Shown here piece after piece: positions 43,239 through 51,768 of a stretch of DNA of 64,000 bases; within the stretch, counting starts at the first letter, position 1, and the number at the start of each line of letters is the position of its first letter. The stretch is from Streptomyces sp. CNQ-509. Lineage in GTDB: Bacteria; Actinomycetota; Actinomycetes; Streptomycetales; Streptomycetaceae. Position numbers and translations under genes: made by a program. Below the pieces are notes generated by a model. The model was not told the origin of the DNA. It worked only from the letters and a program-made list of their open reading frames with translations, and searched no databases. The stretch is from assembly GCF_001011035.1 (NCBI RefSeq), contig NZ_CP011492.1, positions 1,371,501 through 1,435,500 on the forward strand. Reading direction: 5' to 3'.

Positions 43239-44099
43239 TCAGACACCGCCCGGGCGGCGGCCGCCGCCCCGTTCGAAGTACGCCGCCGCTCCCGAGCCCG
43301 CGGGCTCGGGAGCGGCGGCGTCCCCGCCCACGATGCCCTCGTCGGCCACGGACACCCGCCACTCGTTCTCCAGCGGGTCCATGCCGACGAACAGCCCGAC
43401 GAACACCAGCAGGAGCACGGGTCCGATGAGGATCGGCGCCAGGATCTCCGCCGGGCTCTTGCCGTCCGCCACCGTAGTGGCGGCGTGGGCGTGCACCTCC
43501 AGTGCCGCCATCCCCGTGTAGTGCATGCCGGAGACGGCCACGCCCATGATCAGCGCGGCGCCCACCGCCACGCCGAACCGCTTCACGGTCATCGACAGCC
43601 ACAGCGCGGCGGTGGCGGCGACCACGGCGATGAGCACGGACAGCGCCACGACCGTGCCGTCGTAGACGAGCCGGCCCCTGTCCATCTTCATGCCCGCCAT
43701 GCCCAGGTAGTGCATGGCGGCGACGCCGAGCCCGGTGACGATGCCGCCGGTGGTGAGGGCGAACGCGGTCCGGCCGAGGTAGCCGACGGTGAAGACACCG
43801 ATGCCGACGACGACGATCGCCACACCGAGGCTCGCCAGCGTGATCGGCACGTCGTAGTTGATGTGGACGGAATCCGCCGTGAAGCCCATCATCGCGATGA
43901 AGTGCATGGTGAAGATGCCGGTGCCGATGGCGACCGCGCCGAGCAGCAGCCAGCCCGCCCGCCGCGCGGGCTCGACGGTCAGCGCGCGCATGGTGCAGCG
44001 CAGCCCCAGGGCACTGCCGACGGCGGCCATGACGAAGGCGGTGGCGGGGGTGAGCAGGCCATGCGTGAACCCGTCGACGGGCACGGGGGCAGCGAGCAC
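43239..44099 (-). CDS. MHYT-domain membrane sensor protein
   Basis: 286 residues with about seven membrane helices. Three MHYT-type motifs appear as GTGIFTMHFIAMMGF, MHYLGMAGM and MHYTGMAAL. MHYT domains are proposed to bind a metal such as copper and to sense oxygen, CO or NO. There is no attached GGDEF, EAL or kinase domain, only a short charged tail, so the output is unknown. GTG 44099 has GGGAG 7 bases upstream. Convergent with the glycerophosphodiesterase gene. Confidence 0.9.
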   Translation of the reverse strand: MLAAPVPVDGFTHGLLTPATAFVMAAVGSALGLRCTMRALTVEPARRAGWLLLGAVAIGTGIFTMHFIAMMGFTADSVHINYDVPITLASLGVAIVVVGIGVFTVGYLGRTAFALTTGGIVTGLGVAAMHYLGMAGMKMDRGRLVYDGTVVALSVLIAVVAATAALWLSMTVKRFGVAVGAALIMGVAVSGMHYTGMAALEVHAHAATTVADGKSPAEILAPILIGPVLLLVFVGLFVGMDPLENEWRVSVADEGIVGGDAAAPEPAGSGAAAYFERGGGRRPGGV

Positions 44100-44321
44100 G
44101 GAGTGACTCCCGGGGCGACTGATGGGTCTACGGATCTGTCGACAGATGTACAGGGCAACCAGAGTGAATCGTAGGTCTGTGCGAGTCGCGACCGAAATGT
44201 TTCCACCGCCCGCGGCGCAGCCGATACGCAATCGGTACGCGGCCGATTCGCCGCATGGGACCGGCACCGGGGCGGGGCGCGGACGCGGGCGGTTGTCACT
44301 GCCGTGTCCTACGCTCGCGGC

Positions 44322-44849
44322 ATGGACGCCACCGATGCCATCGCACCCCGGCAGGGCCGCCGGGTGGTCGACTCGCCGATCGGCCCGCTGCTCCTGGCCG
44401 CCACGGACCGGGGGCTGGTCAAGGTCGGGTTCCACGCCGAGCCGGGCGCCGCGGGCCCGGCCGGCCGGGAGGAGCCTGCGGGTCCCGCGGCGCACATAGC
44501 GGCGGCCGAGCGGCAGTTGCGGGAGTATTTCGCGGGCGGGCTGAAGGAGTTCCGGCTGGAGCTGGACTGGTCGCTGTCCGACGGCTTCAACAGGCGGGTG
44601 CTGGAGGAGCTGGCGGCCGAGGTGCCGTTCGGCTCGGTGGTGAGCTATCAGTTCCTCGCCGGCCGGGTCGGGGAGCCCGGCGCCGCGCAGGCGGTCGGCC
44701 GGGCCATGGCGTCGAACCCGCTGCCGATCGTGGTCCCCTGCCACCGCGTCATCGAGAGCGACGGCGGCCTGGGCGGCTTCGGCGGCGGGCTCGACACGAA
44801 GCGGAGCCTGCTGGCGCTGGAGGGCGTGCTGCCGGAGCCGCTGTTCTGA
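44322..44849 (+). CDS. ogt: Methylated-DNA-protein-cysteine methyltransferase
   Basis: Suicide repair enzyme removing alkyl groups from O6-guanine. 175 residues: the active cysteine is in IVVPCHRVIES, with the helix-turn-helix segment FGSVVSYQFLAGRVGEPGAAQAVGRAMASNPLP before it. ATG 44322 starts MDATDAIAP. It adds direct-reversal repair to the excision-repair genes in the window, but as an independent unit. Confidence 0.93.
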   Translation: MDATDAIAPRQGRRVVDSPIGPLLLAATDRGLVKVGFHAEPGAAGPAGREEPAGPAAHIAAAERQLREYFAGGLKEFRLELDWSLSDGFNRRVLEELAAEVPFGSVVSYQFLAGRVGEPGAAQAVGRAMASNPLPIVVPCHRVIESDGGLGGFGGGLDTKRSLLALEGVLPEPLF

Positions 44850-44925
44850 CGGTGCGAGGAGGACGGCCCGCGTCCGGCCGCGGTGCGCGGGCGGATCGGG
44901 CGGACGGGCAAGGGAGGCGCCGGGC

Positions 44926-45468
44926 GTGAGCAAGCAGATCGCCCTGCTGCGCGGCATCAACGTCGGCGGCAGGAACAAGGTCCCCATGGCCGGGCTGCGC
45001 ACGGCGCTGACCGACCACGGCTTCGCGGGCGTCGCCACGTATGTGTCCAGCGGGAACGTCGTCTTCGACGATCCCGGCACGCCGCCGGAGAAGACCGCGG
45101 CGGCCGTCGAGGCGGTCGTGGCGGAGGAGTTCGGCCTGCGTATACCGGTCATCGCGCGCACGCGGGACGAGATCGCGGCCGTCGTCGCCGGCAACCCGCT
45201 GCCGGAGGGCGCCGCGGAACCGGCGCGGTTCCTCGCGGTGTTCCTCTCGGGCCCCGCGCCGGCCGGCGCGTGGTTCCGTACCGCCGACCCCGCGTCGTAC
45301 GCGCCCGACAGGTTCGCGATCGGGGACCGCGTCGTCTACGTCTGGTGCCCCGGCGGCATCGGGCGGTCGAAGCTGGCGGCCGACTTCTCCGGCCGCAAGC
45401 TGGAGGTGACGGCGACGGCGCGCAACTGGAACACGGTCCTCAAGCTGCTGGAGATGGCGGACGGCTGA
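44926..45468 (+). CDS. DUF1697 protein
   Basis: 180 residues of the DUF1697 family: IALLRGINVGGRNKVPMAGLR at the N-terminus and TYVSSGNVVF are diagnostic; a C-terminal TATARNWNTVLKLLEMA is also conserved. Function unknown. GTG 44926 begins SKQIALLRG. 76 bases after ogt, possibly cotranscribed. Confidence 0.92.
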   Translation: MSKQIALLRGINVGGRNKVPMAGLRTALTDHGFAGVATYVSSGNVVFDDPGTPPEKTAAAVEAVVAEEFGLRIPVIARTRDEIAAVVAGNPLPEGAAEPARFLAVFLSGPAPAGAWFRTADPASYAPDRFAIGDRVVYVWCPGGIGRSKLAADFSGRKLEVTATARNWNTVLKLLEMADG

Positions 45469-45506
45469 CGCCGGGCCCGGGAGGGGCGGCGGGGGGCCGC
45501 GGCCCG

Positions 45507-46073
45507 TCACGGGCGGGTCTGGTCCCGTTCCCTGGCCCACGCCTCCAGCGCCACGAAGTCCTCCTCCACCAGCCCGCGCGTGGGGTCGATCCGCCGCAGC
45601 AGCGCCTCCCCCGCGTGGTGCTCCTCGATCCACGCCGTGTCCGCCGCGGTGATCTCGTCGTCCACCCAGGCGAACGTCCGCCCGGCGGTCCAGGCGGCGA
45701 CCTGACGCGTCTTCCAGTACAGCCCGTCCGGGTCGTCGGTGGTGAACATCGACGGCCACTCGATGACCGGCAGCGGCGGCAGCCCCAGCACCCGGTCGCC
45801 GATGACGGTGTTGGCCTCGTGCATCCACGTCGTGGCCCACACCAGTTCGTACGGGAGCGACAGCAGCCGCTCCCCGTGCGCGGGCCGCAGCCACAGCCGG
45901 ATGGGCCCCGCGGGCATGCCGGTGACCACGTACTCGCCGTAGCCGGGCGGCTGTACGCGCGCGGCGTACGGGTTGAGGGGCCCGTCGACGTCGAGCAGGA
46001 GGAGGGGACGGGCGGGGGCGTCAGGAGCGTCCGGGGCGGCGTCAGGGTCGGCAGCGCGGTCAACGTCGTCCAT
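45507..46073 (-). CDS. Hypothetical protein with HAD-like DVDGPLNPY motif
   Basis: 188 residues, conserved-looking actinobacterial protein. LLLLDVDGPLNPY near residue 24 looks like a HAD motif I, but no other HAD motifs are clear. WATTWMHEANTVIGDRVLGLP and AWVDDEI follow. ATG 46073 is chosen as the first start not preceded by an arginine-rich, non-coding-looking stretch. Convergent with the DUF1697 gene. Enzymatic activity is uncertain. Confidence 0.75.
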   Translation of the reverse strand: MDDVDRAADPDAAPDAPDAPARPLLLLDVDGPLNPYAARVQPPGYGEYVVTGMPAGPIRLWLRPAHGERLLSLPYELVWATTWMHEANTVIGDRVLGLPPLPVIEWPSMFTTDDPDGLYWKTRQVAAWTAGRTFAWVDDEITAADTAWIEEHHAGEALLRRIDPTRGLVEEDFVALEAWARERDQTRP

Positions 46074-46206
46074 CCAACGACGGTAAAGGGCTGAGGCCCT
46101 CCGCGTATCCCCCCGCGCGTCCTCCCGCTTGCCTCGGCGCGTGCGCCGCGCCCGCCGGCCAGGGCCCGGATACCGGTCGCCGCGGCCACCCCTTAGGGTC
46201 TGGGCC

Positions 46207-46680
46207 ATGGCGATCCCTGAGGTCATCCCGATACGTCACGAGCCCGGCTACCGCACCGAGAACATCGGCCGTTACGACCACGGGCAGTTCCTCGCCTCGA
46301 TCACCGCCGCGTACCCGCCCGACTACCGCATGGGCCCCGACTGGCTGGAGCACCGCCGCTGGTACGCCGTGCTGCACCGCTTCGACGCCGAAGGACACCA
46401 CACCGGCTCCGACATCTGGACCCCGGGCCCCGGCGTGCCCGCCGACGGGCGGATGGACGCGAAGATGGAGGGCTGGCTCGACGAGCTGCCCGGGCTGGTC
46501 TTCGGTGACATCGCGATCAGGCCGTTCGAGGTCTCGGTGGACGGGATCCGCTTCGGGCTGGTCGCGGAGCGGCATGCGGAGCCGGCCGCGGGCGCCGGTG
46601 GGGACGAGCCGGACTGGGCGGAGTTGTACCCGGACCGGCTCGGGTTCCACGAGCCGTGGGACGGCCTGTACGACACGTAG
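46207..46680 (+). CDS. Hypothetical protein
   Basis: 157 residues, not recognised. Rich in aromatic and acidic residues (RYDHGQFLASITAAYPPDYRMGPDW; FDAEGHHTGSDIWTPGPG), soluble, no signal peptide or membrane segment. ATG 46207 follows the divergent gap to the DVDG gene. Codon use is typical of the host. Confidence 0.7.
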   Translation: MAIPEVIPIRHEPGYRTENIGRYDHGQFLASITAAYPPDYRMGPDWLEHRRWYAVLHRFDAEGHHTGSDIWTPGPGVPADGRMDAKMEGWLDELPGLVFGDIAIRPFEVSVDGIRFGLVAERHAEPAAGAGGDEPDWAELYPDRLGFHEPWDGLYDT

Positions 46681-46721
46681 GGGCTGATCACCGGGGTACG
46701 CACGGCACGTACCGTGGGCGC

Positions 46722-47621
46722 ATGCACCTGACTGACGAGGTACGCGCCGCGCTCGCGGACCGGCGGCCGGTCGTCGCCCTGGAGTCGACGATCATCGCCC
46801 ACGGCCTGCCCCGCCCCCGCAATCTGCAGGTGGCGGCCGAGCTGGAGGACATCGTCCGCTCCGCGGGCGCGGTGCCCGCCACCATCGCCGTCCTGGACGG
46901 CACGCCGCATGTCGGACTCGGCGGGGCCCAGTTGGAGCGGATCGCCTCCGACGACACCGTGCGCAAGCTGACCGTACGCGACCTCGCGCCGGCCGCCGCC
47001 CTCGGCGCGAGCGGTGCCACGACCGTCGCGGCCACGGCGTTCCTCGCGGCCCGCACCGGCATCGGCGTCTTCGCCACCGGCGGCCTCGGCGGGGTGCACC
47101 GGGAGTGGACCCAGTCCCAGGACGAGTCGGCCGACCTGCGGCTGCTGGCGGAGACGCGGATCGCGGTGGTGTGCGCGGGGGTGAAGTCGATCCTGGACGT
47201 GCCGGCGACACTGCAACGCCTGGAGACGCTGGGCGTGACGGTCCTCGGCTACGGCACGGCGGAGTTCCCGGGGTTCTACCTGCGGACGTCCGGGGAGCCG
47301 GTGGAGTGGACGGTCCGTACGCCCGCCGAGGTCGCGGCGGTGCTGCGCGCCCAGCGGGAGCTGGACGTGCCGCCGTCGGCGGTGATCGTGGCCAACCCGG
47401 TGCCGGCCGCCGAGCAGTTGGACCCGGCGGTGCACGACGCGGTGCTGGCGGACGCGTTGCGCGAGGCGGAACGGCGGGGGGTGAGCGGGCAGGCGATCAC
47501 GCCGTTCCTGCTGGGGTATCTCACGGAGCACACCCGGGGGGCGTCGCTGGAGGCGAACCTCGCGGCGGTGCGGGGGAACGTGCGGCTGGCGGCGGAGATC
47601 GCGGTGGCGGGCGGCGCGTGA
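46722..47621 (+). CDS. psuG: Pseudouridine-5'-phosphate glycosidase
   Basis: Splits pseudouridine 5'-phosphate to uracil and ribose 5-phosphate in pseudouridine breakdown. 299 residues: ALESTIIAHGLPRPRNL near residue 18, FATGGLGGVHRE and VCAGVKSILDVPATLQRLETLGV, including the active lysine, match PsuG. A PfkB kinase follows after 10 bases, the usual psuG-psuK partnership. ATG 46722 begins MHLTDEVRAAL. Confidence 0.95.
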   Translation: MHLTDEVRAALADRRPVVALESTIIAHGLPRPRNLQVAAELEDIVRSAGAVPATIAVLDGTPHVGLGGAQLERIASDDTVRKLTVRDLAPAAALGASGATTVAATAFLAARTGIGVFATGGLGGVHREWTQSQDESADLRLLAETRIAVVCAGVKSILDVPATLQRLETLGVTVLGYGTAEFPGFYLRTSGEPVEWTVRTPAEVAAVLRAQRELDVPPSAVIVANPVPAAEQLDPAVHDAVLADALREAERRGVSGQAITPFLLGYLTEHTRGASLEANLAAVRGNVRLAAEIAVAGGA

Positions 47622-47631
47622 GGGGACGGGC

Positions 47632-48645
47632 GTGAGCGGGGGCGCGGGGGCGCACGGCCGTACGGAGTCACGGACACACGCGCCTACGGGACCGCGGCGC
47701 ACCGGACCGCGGGCAGACGTGCGTACCGGGCCCCGCGGGGACGGTGCGCGTCGCGGGGTGCTGCTCGTGATCGGCGACGTCGTCACCGATGTCGTCGCCC
47801 GCCACTCCGCCCCGCTCGCCCCCGGCACCGACACCCCGGCCGACATCGCGATCCTGCCCGGGGGCGCCGGCGCGAACGTCGCCGCGTGGGCGGCGCATTG
47901 TGGCGCGCGGGTGCGTCTGCTGGCGCGCGCGGGCCGGGACGCCGCCGACTGGCATCGCGCCACGCTCGTACGCGCCGGGGTCGACGCCCACGTCCGCGTC
48001 GACCCCGAGGAGCCCACCGGCAAGGTCGTCGCCCTGGTCGACGGCGGCGGCGAGCGGTCGTTCCTGGCGGACAACGGGGCGTCGTTCCGGCTGGGCCCGG
48101 ACGACTGGACGCCGGGGCTGCTGACCGGCGTCACCCACGTCCACCTCTCCGGCTACCTGTTCTTCACCGCCCCCGGCCGCGCCCTCGCCGCGCTCGCCAC
48201 CGCCGAGGCACACGCGCGCGGGGCGACGGTCAGCGTGGATCCCGCGTCGGCCGGCTTCCTCGCGGAGTCGGGGGTACGGGACTTTCTCGACGCGGTCGCC
48301 GACACCGACACCCTGTTCCCCAACTCCGCGGAGGCCGCGCTGCTCTCCGGCCTCCCCTCCCCCGCCGCCGCGGCGGCGGCCCTGGCCACCGCGCTCGACG
48401 CCACCGCCGTGGTCACCGCCGGGGACGACGGCGCGCATCTCGCCACCCCCGGGGCGCCCGCGGTGCACATTCCGGCGACGCCGGTCGTCCCCCTCGACAC
48501 CACGGGCGCGGGCGACGCCTTCACGGGCGCCTATCTGGCGGCGGCGCAGTCCGGCGGCGACCCGCGCGCCGCCGCGGCGGCGGGCTGCGCCACGGCGGCG
48601 ACGGCGGTCCGTACCCCCGGCGGACGGCCGGGGCAAGGGGCGTAG
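47632..48645 (+). CDS. psuK: PfkB-family kinase, probable pseudouridine kinase
   Basis: Predicted to phosphorylate pseudouridine ahead of PsuG. 337 residues from GTG 47632: LLVIGDVVTDVV near residue 44, LPGGAGANVAAWAAHCGARV, and the catalytic DTTGAGDAFTGAYLAAA near 290. The first ~42 residues are arginine/glycine/threonine-rich and unlike the family. An in-frame GTG close to LLVIGD could be the real start, but GAGGGG supports 47632. Function rests mainly on the partnership with psuG. Confidence 0.82.
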   Translation: MSGGAGAHGRTESRTHAPTGPRRTGPRADVRTGPRGDGARRGVLLVIGDVVTDVVARHSAPLAPGTDTPADIAILPGGAGANVAAWAAHCGARVRLLARAGRDAADWHRATLVRAGVDAHVRVDPEEPTGKVVALVDGGGERSFLADNGASFRLGPDDWTPGLLTGVTHVHLSGYLFFTAPGRALAALATAEAHARGATVSVDPASAGFLAESGVRDFLDAVADTDTLFPNSAEAALLSGLPSPAAAAAALATALDATAVVTAGDDGAHLATPGAPAVHIPATPVVPLDTTGAGDAFTGAYLAAAQSGGDPRAAAAAGCATAATAVRTPGGRPGQGA

Positions 48646-48682
48646 CGGAGCGCGGTGGCGGGGGCCCGGGAGACTCCGCGCC

Positions 48683-49513
48683 TCAGGACACGCGCCTGCG
48701 CCACGGGCGCGCGCGCAGCCGGTCCCGCGCCGGGCCGTGCGGGCCCGCGGCGAGGGCGTCGCGGACGGCGGCGGTGAAGGCGTCCGGTTCGCGGAACAAC
48801 TGACGCGGTGTGGTGTGGACGAGGTGCAGGCCCAGGGATTCGAGGGCGTTGTGGTGTTCCACGGTGCCGTCGTCGTGGCGGTACGGCGGCTCGGTGAGGT
48901 GGAGGAGGACGCCTGTGCGGGGCCAGTGGGCGTGCGGGGTGGTGAGCCAGTAGCCGTCGAGGTGCAGGGGGATGTGCCAGAGCGGGGGCGGCAGTTCCGC
49001 GGTGCGGAGCAGGGTGCGGGCGCGGGTCTCGGCGGGTGGCCGGGCGGCGGGCCCGAGGGTGGCGAGGACGGCGGCGACGTCGGGGCGGGTGTGCAGGCCG
49101 GCGGCGCGTAACGCGGTGGCCGCGGTGGCGGGCGGGGTGGCGCGGGTGTCGAGGAGTTCGCGGATGAGGGCGGCGGTCCTGTCGTGGTCGAGTACGTCGC
49201 GCAGGGCGTCGGCGGCGGCGCGGACCGGCGGGGCGGCGGGGAGTCCGGGCGGCAGGCGGACGGGCGGGGGCAGGCGGCGTAGCGCGTGGTGGACGCGGAT
49301 CCCGGGCGGCGCGGTGAAGCGGCGGCGGGGCGGTACGAGCACGTCGACCACGCGCACGTCCGCGGCGGCGGGCACGCTGCGGAACCCGTAGAGCGCCAGC
49401 GCCGCCACCCCCGTCAGCAGTGCCTCGCCGCGCCCCGCGCCCCGCTCCAGGGCGGCGCGGTAGCGCGCCTCCCAGCCGCCGGAGGCCCCACGGGTGCCGT
49501 TCGCGTACGTCAT
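48683..49513 (-). CDS. Hypothetical protein, AbiEi-antitoxin-like / nuclease-like actinobacterial family
   Basis: 276 residues. The layout resembles the abundant actinobacterial family with an AbiEi-like front and a restriction-endonuclease-like back: ALLTGVAALALYGFRSV, VDVLVPPRRR, IRVHHALRRL, ADALRDVLD, then LHLDGYWLTTPHAHW and a C-terminal HNALESLGLHLVHTTPRQLF. No AbiEii toxin lies next to it. Convergent with the psuK-like gene. Function unknown. Confidence 0.65.
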   Translation of the reverse strand: MTYANGTRGASGGWEARYRAALERGAGRGEALLTGVAALALYGFRSVPAAADVRVVDVLVPPRRRFTAPPGIRVHHALRRLPPPVRLPPGLPAAPPVRAAADALRDVLDHDRTAALIRELLDTRATPPATAATALRAAGLHTRPDVAAVLATLGPAARPPAETRARTLLRTAELPPPLWHIPLHLDGYWLTTPHAHWPRTGVLLHLTEPPYRHDDGTVEHHNALESLGLHLVHTTPRQLFREPDAFTAAVRDALAAGPHGPARDRLRARPWRRRVS

Positions 49514-49611
49514 GGGTGCGCCATGCCCGCCGTCGCACCCCGCTACGGCGTTCCGGCGGCGGACTTCACCGGGTCGGGCGGGGCCCGGGGCCGGGAGTTG
49601 ACCCGTGGGCG

Positions 49612-49896
49612 CTACGCCGCGTGGACGGCGCTGTCCGCGGGGGCCTCGGGATCGGGTGCGGCGCAGGTGTCGGCCAGGGCGTCGAGGGAGACGCCGAGGG
49701 CGCTGGCGAGGGCGGCGATCGTGAAGAAGGCCGGGGTGGGGGCGCGGCCGGTCTCGATCTTGCGGAGCGTCTCGGCGGAGATGCCGGCCGCCGCGGCGAC
49801 GTCGGTCATGCTGCGCTCGCCTCGGGCGGCGCGCAGCAGGGCGCCGAAGCGCTCGCCGCGGCGGCGTTCCTCGGGGGTCAGTGGAGTACGAACCAT
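49612..49896 (-). CDS. XRE-family helix-turn-helix regulator
   Basis: 94 residues. HTH about 28-70: ERSMTDVAAAAGISAETLRKIETGRAPTP with the next helix FFTIAALASALGV. ATG 49896 is preceded by TAGTAT seven bases upstream and no ribosome-binding site, suggesting a leaderless mRNA. It is divergent from map with only 54 bases between starts, and a palindrome covers both -10 regions, so it probably represses both itself and map. Confidence 0.9.
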   Translation of the reverse strand: MVRTPLTPEERRRGERFGALLRAARGERSMTDVAAAAGISAETLRKIETGRAPTPAFFTIAALASALGVSLDALADTCAAPDPEAPADSAVHAA

Positions 49897-49903
49897 GAGC
49901 GTG

Positions 49904-49922
49904 ATACTAATACCGGTATAGT
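49904..49922. promoter_or_regulatory. Palindromic operator over divergent -10 boxes
   Basis: ACTAATACCGGTATAGT contains the perfect palindrome ATACCGGTAT. Reading left, TAGTAT (complement of 49904-49909) fits a -10 for the XRE gene; reading right, TATAGT (49917-49922) fits a -10 for map. No good -35 is visible on either side. One bound dimer would block both promoters. Confidence 0.6.
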
Positions 49923-49950
49923 AATTGGGAGGCCGAGGGAGAGCCGCATC

Positions 49951-50718
49951 ATGGTCGAGATCAAGAACGACGCCGCGCTGGACGCCATGCGGGAGGCCGG
50001 CCGCGTCGTCGCCCAGGCCCTCGCCGCCGCGCGGGACGCGGCCGGTGTCGGCGTCAGCCTGCTGGAGCTGGACGAGGTCGCGCGGGAGGTGCTGGACAAG
50101 GCGGGAGCGGGCTCGCCGTTCCTCGGCTACCGGCCGTCGTTCGCCTCCACGCCCTTCCCCGCGGTCCTCTGCACCTCCGTCAACGACGCGATCGTGCACG
50201 GCATCCCCACCGCGTACCGGCTGCGCGACGGCGACCTCGTGTCCCTCGACTTCGGCGCGGAACTGGACGGCTGGACGGGCGACGCGGCGATCAGCTTCAC
50301 CGTGGGCACGCCGCGCCCCCAGGACACCGCGCTGATCGCCGCCACGCAGCGCGCGATCGACGCCGGCGTCGCGGCCGCGGTCGCGGGCGGGCGGCTGGGC
50401 GACATCTCGGCGGCCGTGGGGCACGTGGCCGCGGAGGCGGGCTGCGGGATGCCGGCGGACTTCGGCGGGCACGGCATCGGGCGGCGGATGCACGAGGACC
50501 CGCATGTGCCCAACCGGGGGCGCGCGGGGCGGGGTTTCAGGCTGCGGCACGGGCTGACGCTCGCGATCGAGCCGATGCTGCTGTCGGGCGGCTCCGACGA
50601 CTACGAGGTGGACGGCGACGGCTGGACGCTGCGGACGACGGACGGCAGCAGGGCGGCGCACATCGAGCACACGATCGCGGTGACGGACGACGGGCCGCGG
50701 GTGCTGACGGCGTTGTGA
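49951..50718 (+). CDS. map: Methionine aminopeptidase, type I
   Basis: Removes N-terminal methionine from new proteins. 255 residues: metal ligands appear as Asp in VSLDFGAELDGWTGD, His in GGHGIGRRMHEDPHVPN, Glu in LAIEPML and Glu in AHIEHTIAV. ATG 49951 follows a GGGAGAGCC region. Streptomyces genomes carry several map copies. This one is under an adjacent XRE regulator, so it is likely a conditional isoform rather than the essential copy. Confidence 0.95.
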   Translation: MVEIKNDAALDAMREAGRVVAQALAAARDAAGVGVSLLELDEVAREVLDKAGAGSPFLGYRPSFASTPFPAVLCTSVNDAIVHGIPTAYRLRDGDLVSLDFGAELDGWTGDAAISFTVGTPRPQDTALIAATQRAIDAGVAAAVAGGRLGDISAAVGHVAAEAGCGMPADFGGHGIGRRMHEDPHVPNRGRAGRGFRLRHGLTLAIEPMLLSGGSDDYEVDGDGWTLRTTDGSRAAHIEHTIAVTDDGPRVLTAL

Positions 50719-50746
50719 GGGCCGGGTCCCGTACGCGGCCGCGGTG

Positions 50747-51205
50747 TCAGCGCCAGCCGTAGCGCAGGCGCAGGCGGTGCTCGACGAGGTGGAACCGCCG
50801 GCGGTCGAGCGAGCACGCCTCGCGGCGCATGCCGCCGTCGTGGAGGCGCAGCACACGGTCCAGGTCGACCCACGACTCGCGGCCCTCGCGGTCCCAGGGG
50901 CCGGCGCCGATGCGCACCCAGTCGTGGTCGTCGTCGCGGCGCCTGCTGGACAGTTGGACGGCGAGGACCGTACCGGCGGTCTCGCGGGCGACGACGAGGA
51001 CGGGGCGGTCCTTGCCGCGGCCGTCGTTCTCCTCGTACGGGACCCAGGTCCAGACGATCTCGCCGGGATCCGGGTCGCCGTCGGGGTCGGGCGCGTAGGA
51101 GGTGCGTACGACGCCGGCGGCGCGCGGGTCTATCTCGGTGGTGGCGGTGGGGCCGTGCTGGCCGGGCAGGCTCGCGTGGCCGTTCTCGTCGGTCGGCGTG
51201 GTCAC
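50747..51205 (-). CDS. PemK/MazF-family protein without visible antitoxin
   Basis: 152 residues. An acidic N-terminus, then the PemK/MazF-like barrel: GEIVWTWVPYEENDGRGKDRPVLVVARE, LAVQLSSR and a C-terminal DRRRFHLVEHRLRLRYGW. MazF family members are mRNA endonucleases. No small antitoxin gene lies upstream: the neighbouring gene at 51379 is divergent and unlike known antitoxins. It may be non-toxic, or its partner is elsewhere. GTG 51205 begins TTPTDENGHA. Confidence 0.8.
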   Translation of the reverse strand: MTTPTDENGHASLPGQHGPTATTEIDPRAAGVVRTSYAPDPDGDPDPGEIVWTWVPYEENDGRGKDRPVLVVARETAGTVLAVQLSSRRRDDDHDWVRIGAGPWDREGRESWVDLDRVLRLHDGGMRREACSLDRRRFHLVEHRLRLRYGWR

Positions 51206-51378
51206 GGCAGGCACCGTAGCAACCGCGGGCGGGCGGGCTGAGCGGCGGGCGCCGGGGCGGGCGGGCGCCAGGCGGGCGCAGCGGGGCGTCTGCGGCAGGG
51301 TGTCATATGCCGGGGGAAATGGGGCGCTGAGGGCGGTCGGGGCGGGCGTTGTCAGTGGAGGGCTGTAGCTTCCAGGGC

Positions 51379-51693
51379 ATGGACTACCACGACGTTGTCG
51401 ACGAGCTGGAATCGGCGGAGCAGGAGCTCGGCCTGGCCGCGTGCGACGTGGACGAGACCGAGGGCGCCGGGCTGGACCTGGCGGGCATGGCCGCCGAGCT
51501 GGCGGAGCGTGCGGAGCCGACCGGCGCGGGGCGGCCCGGTGCCGCGCCCGCGGAGGCGTGGGACGGGGCCGACGCCGCGGTGTGGTCCGCCCGCAGGGCG
51601 GACGGGCTGGCGGACGCCGAGCGCGCCGAGGGGCTGCCTGAGGCGGACTGGCAGCAGGGTCGCCGGATATCCCTGGCGCGCTGCGCGCAGTAG
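51379..51693 (+). CDS. Small acidic hypothetical protein
   Basis: 104 residues, not recognised. Very acidic and alanine-rich: MDYHDVVDELESAEQELGLAA, AGMAAELAERAEP, WDGADAAVWSARRADGLADAE. Mostly helical by eye, no membrane segment. ATG 51379. Divergent from the PemK/MazF-like gene, so an antitoxin role is conceivable, but I have no sequence support for it. Confidence 0.6.
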   Translation: MDYHDVVDELESAEQELGLAACDVDETEGAGLDLAGMAAELAERAEPTGAGRPGAAPAEAWDGADAAVWSARRADGLADAERAEGLPEADWQQGRRISLARCAQ

Positions 51694-51768
51694 GGGGTCG
51701 CACGCGCAGCGTGCCTGGTTGGACCTCGGCCCCGGACAGTCGGATGCTGGAGGTAGGAGGTGCTAGGC

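Noticed and set aside
48683..49513. Type IV AbiEi/AbiEii toxin-antitoxin system
   Set aside because: Only an AbiEi-like layout is visible and no nucleotidyltransferase toxin gene adjoins it.
49612..50718. XRE regulator plus map as a toxin-antitoxin pair
   Set aside because: The genes are divergent and the map product keeps all metal ligands of a housekeeping enzyme; regulation is the simpler reading.
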